NCBI GenBank assembly: GCA_024409145.1
Contig: JAKSUF010000033.1
Location: 1 to 10,198 of the forward strand
Length of the DNA: 10,198 bases
Reading direction: 5' to 3'
Source of the DNA: an archaeon
GTDB taxonomy: Archaea > Methanobacteriota > Methanobacteria > Methanobacteriales > Methanobacteriaceae
A model generated the notes under the pieces. The model was not told the DNA's origin. It saw nothing but the letters and a program-made list of their open reading frames with translations, and did no database searches. The translations under genes were made by a program, and so were the position numbers. Numbering within the stretch: position 1 is the stretch's first letter; the number at the start of each line of letters is the position of its first letter. Below are positions 5,041-10,198 of the stretch, piece by piece.

Positions 5041-5161
5041 TTTTATTAATAGTGAATATTTATAATAAAAGACATATTCCCATACCTAAGTATAAGAAGA
5101 ATATTATGATAAGTTATGTTTTTTCTATTTAAAAAGCTTTTCTATTATAAAATATAAATTT

Positions 5162-5182
5162 AAATAAAAAAAGTAAAAAAAG
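5162..5182 (-). terminator. Probable T-tract terminator after the AK6-like gene
   Basis: About 35 bases after the AK6-like stop codon the minus strand reads ACTTTTTTTACTTTTTTTAT, two T7 runs separated by AC. Runs of T on the sense strand are the main termination signal for archaeal RNA polymerase. No hairpin precedes them. It would end the GTPase-kinase transcript before the rnp4 unit. Confidence 0.5.
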
Positions 5183-5216
5183 TAGATAAGATAAGTAAAT
5201 AAACAATAAAACAATA

Positions 5217-5813
5217 TTAATTATTAATAATCCATTCCATAAAATCAATATTGCCTACTGGAAACTCAGAACTGCCATTAATAATATCCAAAGAAATGTT
5301 TACGAGCTCATCAATAGATTTGTTTGTACAATCTATCTCATGAGTATCCTCTTCATAAATATCATATGCTTCAACAGAACAAACTGCTAAACTTTCTGCC
5401 TCACAATTTTCATAAACTTTAGATTCAATATAATTTCTAGCATTTAAACGTTCTTCAAGAACTGAAGGATTTAAACGAAGAACAATCATTTTATCTGCAC
5501 CATGACATAAATGAGATAAATGACCTTCAACAATAGCTATTTTATTACAAAAATCAGACAAATCATCTGAATTATCAAAGAAATCCTTTAATTCTAGATT
5601 TAAATATTCATCCAATTTATCAATATTAATCACTTTATAAAATTTCTCAGGGTCCTCTCCTTCTACAAGATTATTATCAATTGCAAAATCATTAATCTTG
5701 ATGAATTTACAATCATAACCATCATTTGAAAGTTTAGATGCTAATTCAGTAGCTAATGTAGTTTTACCAGTACAAGGAGTTCCAGAAATAAAGATAGTTT
5801 TATTCTTTATCAT
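5217..5813 (-). CDS. AK6/Fap7-like adenylate kinase family protein
   Basis: This 198-residue P-loop NTPase resembles the AK6/Fap7 family, which has adenylate kinase and ATPase activity and in eukaryotes and archaea assists 30S/40S maturation around protein uS11. Visible motifs: Walker A GTPCTGKTT (11-19), VEGHLSHL (95-102) as the Walker B-like segment, RLNARNY (122-128) followed by KVYENCEAE (133-141) as the LID-helix signature, HEIDCTN (158-164), and a C-terminal GNIDFMEWI. The family usually has Gly where this protein has Cys14. A stretch around 68-92 (acidic, EYLNLELKDFFDNSDDLSDF) makes it slightly longer than typical. The ATG at 5813 has GTGAT upstream and lies 18 bases after the GTPase stop, so the two form an operon. 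The role in small-subunit assembly is inferred from family and context; true substrate use is not visible. Confidence 0.85.
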   Translation of the reverse strand: MIKNKTIFISGTPCTGKTTLATELASKLSNDGYDCKFIKINDFAIDNNLVEGEDPEKFYKVINIDKLDEYLNLELKDFFDNSDDLSDFCNKIAIVEGHLSHLCHGADKMIVLRLNPSVLEERLNARNYIESKVYENCEAESLAVCSVEAYDIYEEDTHEIDCTNKSIDELVNISLDIINGSSEFPVGNIDFMEWIINN

Positions 5814-5831
5814 AATATCACAATAAAAGAA

Positions 5832-6926
5832 TTATTTTTTTAAAATAACTCTCAAAACATCTTCATCATCTAAAACATGGTCAGGCCCTACTTTTTGACC
5901 TGGGAATTTAACAGAAGTTCCCCAGATTTTAGCATGTCTGAAGTTTTTAACAAATTCTCTGTGAAGTTTACCACAAACATCAATAACAGTAGAACCTTTT
6001 GTAATAACAAGAGGATCTTCCATATCTGCATGTCTACCTTGAGGTTTAAGATAAACCCTTACAAGATCAAGATTATTATAAATCTCTTCTTTAAGACCAT
6101 CAATATTTAATTTTTCATTAGCAGAAATTGGAGTAAATTCAGGAATATACTTTTTAAGTTCTTTTAAATAAGCTTCATCAACTAAATCTACTTTGTTTAA
6201 TAAAATCATCATAGGAACATAAGATTTATTAGCTTCAATTACATCAATCAATTGATCCATTGTAACATCATCTCTAAACAACAAATCAGCATTATGAATT
6301 CCATACTCATTAATAATAGACCTTATAGTTTTCTCATCTAAATTAGTAAGAGGCACTGTTGAAGAAACATTAACTCCACCTTTACGAGTTTTCTTAATTT
6401 TAACATCCGGTTTAGTTTGATTTGGTCTAACACCAACATTATGAAGTTCTCTTAAGATAACATCCAAATGTTGAGGATTAAGAGTATCTAAAACAATAAT
6501 AATTAAATCAGCTGTACGAGCAACAGATAAAATCTCTTTACCCCTACCTTTACCACCTGCAGCACCAGTAATAATTCCAGGAACATCAAATATTTGTATC
6601 TGAGCATTATTATATTCCATAACACCAGGAATAATTTCTAAAGTAGTGAATTGATAAGCTCCAACTTTACTTTCAGCATTAGTTAATTCATTAAGCAATG
6701 TAGATTTACCAACAGATGGAAAACCTACAAGAACACAAGTAGCATCTCCACTCTTCTTAATATGGAACCCTTCACCTTTTGTTCCACCACTACTTCTCTT
6801 AATTTGTTCTTCTTTAAGTTGAGAAATTTTAGCTTTTAATTTACCAATATGGTGAGAGGTAGCTTTATTATAAGGCGTTTTTTGAATTTCTTCTTCAATT
6901 TCTTTAATTTTTTCTTCAATTCCCAT
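5832..6926 (-). CDS. DRG-family Obg-type GTPase with TGS domain
   Basis: This 364-residue protein is the archaeal homologue of eukaryotic DRG1/DRG2, translation-associated GTPases of the Obg superfamily. It has an N-terminal helical region (about 1-45, IEEKIKEIEEEIQKTPYNKATSHHIG), a G domain with G1 GFPSVGKS (68-75), switch region QFTTLEIIPG, G3 DVPG (114-117) followed by the Gly-rich GAAGGKGRGKE, G4 NKVD (244-247) and G5 SAN (268-270), and an inserted region near 165-235 as in DRGs. The C-terminal TGS domain (about 289-364) ends VGPDHVLDDEDVLRVILKK. All nucleotide-binding motifs are intact and length equals the family norm. The ATG at 6926 has GGTGG four bases upstream. It heads the pair with the AK6-like kinase, which suggests shared work in ribosome biogenesis or translation. 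TATA-like sequences lie at 6988-7000 and 7103-7112; which one is used is unclear. Confidence 0.95.
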   Translation of the reverse strand: MGIEEKIKEIEEEIQKTPYNKATSHHIGKLKAKISQLKEEQIKRSSGGTKGEGFHIKKSGDATCVLVGFPSVGKSTLLNELTNAESKVGAYQFTTLEIIPGVMEYNNAQIQIFDVPGIITGAAGGKGRGKEILSVARTADLIIIVLDTLNPQHLDVILRELHNVGVRPNQTKPDVKIKKTRKGGVNVSSTVPLTNLDEKTIRSIINEYGIHNADLLFRDDVTMDQLIDVIEANKSYVPMMILLNKVDLVDEAYLKELKKYIPEFTPISANEKLNIDGLKEEIYNNLDLVRVYLKPQGRHADMEDPLVITKGSTVIDVCGKLHREFVKNFRHAKIWGTSVKFPGQKVGPDHVLDDEDVLRVILKK

Positions 6927-7102
6927 AAAACCACCATTTAATAAATTATATAAAAATAATTTTAATAAAATAATTTTAAGATTTTAAGAATATATAATAG
7001 TTAATCATTTAATAATATTAAAATAATTTTAAAAATCATATCATTTAAATTATACAACTAATTATAATTATTACATTATAATATAATTATTTGTATTTAA
7101 AA

Positions 7103-7112
7103 CATATAAAAG
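7103..7112 (-). promoter_or_regulatory. Candidate TATA box for the GTPase-kinase operon
   Basis: CTTTTATATG on the minus strand is the best match to the archaeal TATA consensus upstream of the GTPase gene and lies just past the aglB termination zone. It would imply a long AT-rich leader. A second candidate nearer the gene (7000-6988) is equally possible. Such matches are weak evidence in AT-rich DNA. Confidence 0.3.
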
Positions 7113-7181
7113 CTATGGTAAAAAAGAGATAGTATTACAAATTAAGAGAATAAAATAAATGTAAAAAAATAAATCCAAAAC

Positions 7182-7249
7182 ACTAAAAAAGAAAACTAAA
7201 AAAGAAAACTAAAAAAGAAAACTAAAAAAGAAAACTAAAAAAAAAGAAG
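7182..7249 (-). repeat. 13-bp tandem repeat, four perfect copies plus a partial one
   Basis: The unit actaaaaaagaaa recurs without error at 7182-7194, 7195-7207, 7208-7220 and 7221-7233, followed by a degenerate fifth copy to about 7249 with a longer A-run. On the minus strand each unit reads TTTCTTTTTTAGT, so the array presents a series of T6 tracts just after the hairpin beyond aglB. It looks like an iterated termination signal, though slippage-driven expansion alone could explain it. Confidence 0.85.
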
Positions 7250-7269
7250 ATAGAAAAATAAAAAATTAA

Positions 7270-7308
7270 GTAAAAGTTCAATAGAACAATCTAAAATAGA
7301 ACTTTTAC
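7270..7308 (-). terminator. Hairpin terminator downstream of aglB
   Basis: GTAAAAGTTC at 7308-7299 (minus strand) and its perfect complement at 7279-7270 form a 10-bp stem around a 19-base loop, starting about 30 bases past the aglB stop. T-rich sequence (TTAATTTTTTATTTTTC, then the T6 repeats) follows. The perfect stem is directly visible and its position suits termination or 3'-end protection of the aglB mRNA. Confidence 0.6.
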
Positions 7309-7337
7309 ATAATTAATGTTTAGAACTATTAAAACTA

Positions 7338-9998
7338 TTAAGAATTAATAGTCCAAACAGCGACACCATTTTCCATATCTTCTAACTTAAATGTATCTTG
7401 CCCTGCTCCACCTAATATATACAATTTAGTAAATAAAGAATCTTTAATATGATTATCCATTAATATAGCACTATAAGATCCTTGTTGACCAATAACAAAT
7501 AAAGTATACTCCCCATCATTATTAAGAGTAGTGTTTTCAACTAAATAATTATCTTCAACAATCATAACATTACTTGCATTAAGTGGATTATATTTAGTAC
7601 CATTAATATCAACTTCAGAGCCATTATTAGCAAATACTGCTTCAGTATGAGCATGAGTAGTATTCTTAGCTCCTCTATCAATAACTGCATTAAATCTAAT
7701 ACCATTATCCTCTAATATTGGAAGTTTACCTTCAGAATTAGGAGAGATAGTAGCAGTATCTTGAGCTACATAATATTGATAGTTAGTACTATTTAATTTA
7801 TCAAAGTCCCATGAACCAAAGTAAGACCACCAGCCAGCTTTTTGAATCATATCTGAACTTAATACAAGTTCAACTTTATTAGGATGAGCTGGATGAGATT
7901 GTTTAATAACATTAGTTGCTTGAGTACTTGTTAAATTATAATCTTTTACTAAAGTAGATTTAGCCTTATCTTTATTCATAGGAAGAACTTTAATTAAAGC
8001 ATCAACTGCAGTTGCATTGCTTCCAGTATAATCACATAATAAATTGGTTGCATTATCACCAGTAGTAGTTAACATTTGTAAAATACCTTTAGCTAAATTC
8101 AAATCTGAAGTAGATAATAATCTACCTACCCAAAATGCTCTATCCCCAGTCTGAGAACCACCATCAAAACTAGTTGAATGATCAGAAGCAATTTGGAATA
8201 AGTAACCAAAGTCCCACCAAGATACAATAACAGAGTCTGAAGTTGTATTCTCTTTAATAAAGTCCATCGCATTCCACATAGGATCACTTGAACCTGGAAC
8301 AGTATTTTCTGCAACTTGATAAGCACCACAAACAGTTGGTGAAATCAAAGCAATAGTAATTAATACAACAACCAAAGTTTTCTTAATTGAAATATCTGCA
8401 TCTTTAAGAGAAGAGAAACCATAGATAACAACTAAAGATATAGCTAAAAGAATAGCAAATATAGCAATACCTAAAAACATAGGATTAGGTAATTTAACAT
8501 TAATTAATTGAGTGATAGGGAAAGCTACAAGAGCAGAAGCGAAAAACGCAATTGCAAATAACATTTTTTTATCATCAATATTAGATTTAACATAATCTCC
8601 AGCATAACCTACAAAGACACCTGCAAGTAAACCTATAGGAATAACTAAAGTTTGTATAAACCTAGTACCTTGACTTACAGCAACTAAACAAGCAACAATC
8701 CATACAATAAATAAAGAAGAGTATAATAAAACAGTTCTTTTATTATTAGCTATTTCTGCATTAGAACCAAAAGAACCTACATCTTTAAAGGAGAACATAT
8801 CTGCTTCTTTCTTTAAAGAAGTGGATTTACGTTGACCTTTAGGTGGTTTTTTACTAGGATCTTTAGGAATAGTTCTCAATTTTAATGTTCTTTTAACAAA
8901 GGAGTATAATACAAATAAAGCACCGAATAAAGCAACAATACCTCCAACCCCATTAACAACAGCACTAGAATTAGCTAAAAATGCACCACCAATTCCACCA
9001 GACACTACAGCCGGAATTTGCATCTCTGCAACAGAAATCAATACATTTGGCCATACATTTTGTGCAGAAGATTGGAGAGAAGTAATTAAACTAAACAAAT
9101 CACCAATACTAGACATCATATTAAAAGGACCAACAGTTATAACGAATGCAATGAATCCTAAAACAATAATAAGAATCAAAGAGAATAATTCTTTTTGATT
9201 TAAAAGCCATTTTGCTTTACTAGCATATTTTTTAGTAGATTCAATAACATCAATATTAAGGATATGTGCTAAAATAAAGAATACAACCATTACCAAAATC
9301 ATGACTGCAACATAAAACATATATCCAGTCCAGGATAAAGAGAAGAGTCCAATTGAAATAACAGATAGTAAACCAAATAATATTTTATGAACCAGATTAT
9401 CACTTTTAACTGATTCTATAAAGAATAGAATAAAGAATAAAGGTAAAGTTACATTAAACATATCTGTATCAAAGAACCCTGCGAAAGTATGTGCAAAGTA
9501 ATTTGGACCTAAAGAAACAATTAAAGAAGCAGCTATCGCCCCATATTCATTAGTAATTCTTCTTGTAAATAAATAAGTTGGAATTACCGCAAATGATGCT
9601 ATAAAAGCACCAGTCCAAAATGCTACTTCAGTAATAGACATTGAAGTAAACATATTAATAATACCATATAATGCAGATGTTATATATGCAATCATTGGTT
9701 GATAATTACCTACTTCCCTTCCAGAAGGATAGTAAGAATGCATATCCCAACCAGAACCATTAACTAGAGTATCACCAAAGTATCCATGATCCATATAATC
9801 CTCAGTCATTCTTAAGTTAAAATAAGAGTCCATCTCTGAGAAATATGGAAGACCATTAGCATCAGTATAATCTGCTTTAAGCTCATTAGGAATGCCATCC
9901 AATCCTGCAGATTGAGCCCTAAGAGCAAAAACAATAGCAAACAATACTAACAGAATTACAACAGATTTTAATATTGTTTTTCGTTTTTGACTATTCAT
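7338..9998 (-). CDS. aglB: Oligosaccharyltransferase AglB (STT3 family)
   Basis: This membrane enzyme transfers a lipid-linked glycan to Asn in N-X-S/T sequons of exported proteins. From the ATG at 9998 it has 886 residues: about 13 membrane segments to about residue 560, then a C-terminal extracytoplasmic domain. Catalytic marks are the first Asp motif MDSYFNLR (D57), the second DTD (177-179), SVAE (322-325) matching the SVSE/TIxE loop, WWDFG (594-598) as the sequon-binding WWDYG motif with Phe for Tyr, and DMIQK (716-720) in the position of the DK-type motif. A basic loop (about 370-398, KKPPKGQRK) between membrane segments should be cytoplasmic. The external domain has ten N-X-S/T sequons. 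I chose 9998 because GAGGCG lies four bases upstream; the ATG at 10016 would add six residues but has no ribosome binding site. It is separated from the next genes by a terminator. The lipid and glycan used cannot be seen. Confidence 0.93.
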   Translation of the reverse strand: MNSQKRKTILKSVVILLVLFAIVFALRAQSAGLDGIPNELKADYTDANGLPYFSEMDSYFNLRMTEDYMDHGYFGDTLVNGSGWDMHSYYPSGREVGNYQPMIAYITSALYGIINMFTSMSITEVAFWTGAFIASFAVIPTYLFTRRITNEYGAIAASLIVSLGPNYFAHTFAGFFDTDMFNVTLPLFFILFFIESVKSDNLVHKILFGLLSVISIGLFSLSWTGYMFYVAVMILVMVVFFILAHILNIDVIESTKKYASKAKWLLNQKELFSLILIIVLGFIAFVITVGPFNMMSSIGDLFSLITSLQSSAQNVWPNVLISVAEMQIPAVVSGGIGGAFLANSSAVVNGVGGIVALFGALFVLYSFVKRTLKLRTIPKDPSKKPPKGQRKSTSLKKEADMFSFKDVGSFGSNAEIANNKRTVLLYSSLFIVWIVACLVAVSQGTRFIQTLVIPIGLLAGVFVGYAGDYVKSNIDDKKMLFAIAFFASALVAFPITQLINVKLPNPMFLGIAIFAILLAISLVVIYGFSSLKDADISIKKTLVVVLITIALISPTVCGAYQVAENTVPGSSDPMWNAMDFIKENTTSDSVIVSWWDFGYLFQIASDHSTSFDGGSQTGDRAFWVGRLLSTSDLNLAKGILQMLTTTGDNATNLLCDYTGSNATAVDALIKVLPMNKDKAKSTLVKDYNLTSTQATNVIKQSHPAHPNKVELVLSSDMIQKAGWWSYFGSWDFDKLNSTNYQYYVAQDTATISPNSEGKLPILEDNGIRFNAVIDRGAKNTTHAHTEAVFANNGSEVDINGTKYNPLNASNVMIVEDNYLVENTTLNNDGEYTLFVIGQQGSYSAILMDNHIKDSLFTKLYILGGAGQDTFKLEDMENGVAVWTINS

Positions 9999-10080
9999 TA
10001 AACGCCTCGAGTACATTTTTTAGAATTATTAAAAATTAAACATTAAATAGAATAGATGATGTTTATCCAACATTGTTAAC

Positions 10081-10096
10081 AAGTATTAAAATACTT
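10081..10096. repeat. Inverted repeat upstream of aglB
   Basis: AAGTATT-AA-AATACTT is a 7-bp inverted repeat with a two-base spacer, centred about 90 bases before the aglB start. It is compact enough to be a binding site for a dimeric regulator, but nothing else supports this. I could not pick a single TATA box in the 182 AT-rich bases between it and the window edge. Confidence 0.35.
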
Positions 10097-10198
10097 AATA
10101 TTAGATAAATAAAGATAAAATAAACAATAAATTCTAAATTAATTAAATAAATAACATAAAATAACCAAAATATTATTTTATCATCACATATCTATAAT

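Larger units (their letters stand above)
4813..5216. other. 404-base intergenic region, no gene seen
   Basis: This gap lies downstream of the AK6-like gene and upstream of rnp4. I see no open frame with a plausible ribosome binding site on either strand and no tRNA or box C/D signature. It holds, in minus-strand order, T-tracts that probably terminate the AK6 transcript, an inverted repeat gaatat/atattc (5054-5059 and 5074-5079), a GAGTTA/TAACTC inverted repeat enclosing part of a GAATTAAC direct repeat, three 21-bp tandem units, and the palindrome near rnp4. Confidence 0.6.
6927..7337. other. 411-base intergenic region, no gene seen
   Basis: This gap separates aglB from the GTPase gene. It contains almost only A and T, and I see no plausible coding frame or structural RNA. 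The aglB-proximal half holds a 10-bp hairpin and 13-bp T-rich repeats (minus strand). The GTPase-proximal half holds two TATA-like candidates on the minus strand: CTTTTATATG at 7112-7103, which would give a leader of about 150 bases, and CTATTATATATTC at 7000-6988, which would give one of about 40 bases. Confidence 0.6.

Noticed and set aside
5877..6110. 77-codon open frame on the plus strand opposite the GTPase TGS domain
   Set aside because: It is antisense to conserved coding sequence, with no clear ribosome binding site or family resemblance.
7182..7249. CRISPR or replication-origin repeats
   Set aside because: The 13-base units have no spacers, no origin-recognition-box-like motif and no nearby Cdc6/Orc gene; a termination or slippage explanation is simpler.
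8126..8329. 67-codon minus-strand frame inside aglB
   Set aside because: It is an out-of-frame reading of the catalytic region of aglB (around WWDFG); the aglB frame is clearly the real one.

Overview
The window is archaeal and very AT-rich, most likely from a member of the Methanobacteriales close to Methanobrevibacter. This rests on an all-archaeal gene set (prefoldin alpha, aIF6, eL20/LX, eL31, eL39, eS19, RNase P subunit Rpp21, AglB), Shine-Dalgarno sites of the GGTG/GAGG type, AT-rich intergenic DNA, and a gene order that, from memory, resembles the Methanothermobacter cluster containing MTH1618 (Rpp21). The genus is an inference; no database was consulted.

All fourteen genes I can support lie on the minus strand, so they are transcribed from high to low coordinates. 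Reading that way: aglB (oligosaccharyltransferase, 9998-7338); a 411-base gap holding a hairpin and T-rich terminator region; a DRG-type GTPase and an AK6/Fap7-like kinase in a tight pair (6926-5217); a 404-base gap with T-tracts and 21-bp tandem repeats; the overlapping genes for Rpp21 and a YhbY/CRM protein (4812-4209); a 37-nt GC-rich hairpin; eS19 (4119-3682); a PDCD5-family protein (3565-3200); a PP-loop ATP pyrophosphatase of unknown role (3101-2520); eL39 and eL31 (2389-1962); aIF6, eL20 and prefoldin alpha (1742-286); and a terminator-like region downstream of pfdA.

The unifying theme is ribosome assembly, translation and protein biogenesis: three large-subunit proteins and one small-subunit protein, the subunit anti-association factor aIF6, two probable ribosome-biogenesis NTPases, a pre-rRNA/50S-associated CRM protein, tRNA 5' processing (RNase P), the chaperone prefoldin, and N-glycosylation of exported proteins by AglB. 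The PP-loop enzyme and the PDCD5 protein are the least understood members.

I found no phage, insertion sequence, CRISPR array, tRNA or rRNA gene, and no convincing new multi-gene system. The points worth a second look are non-coding: a structured element between the YhbY and eS19 genes, short tandem repeats in three intergenic regions, a possible leaderless transcript for the PP-loop gene, and several palindromes. Protein-level oddities are a glutamine-rich repeat in the PDCD5 protein, a Walker A substitution in the AK6-like kinase, and many N-glycosylation sequons in AglB itself. For four genes (eL31, eS19, Rpp21, AglB) I chose an internal start over the longest open frame because of Shine-Dalgarno position and family N-termini.
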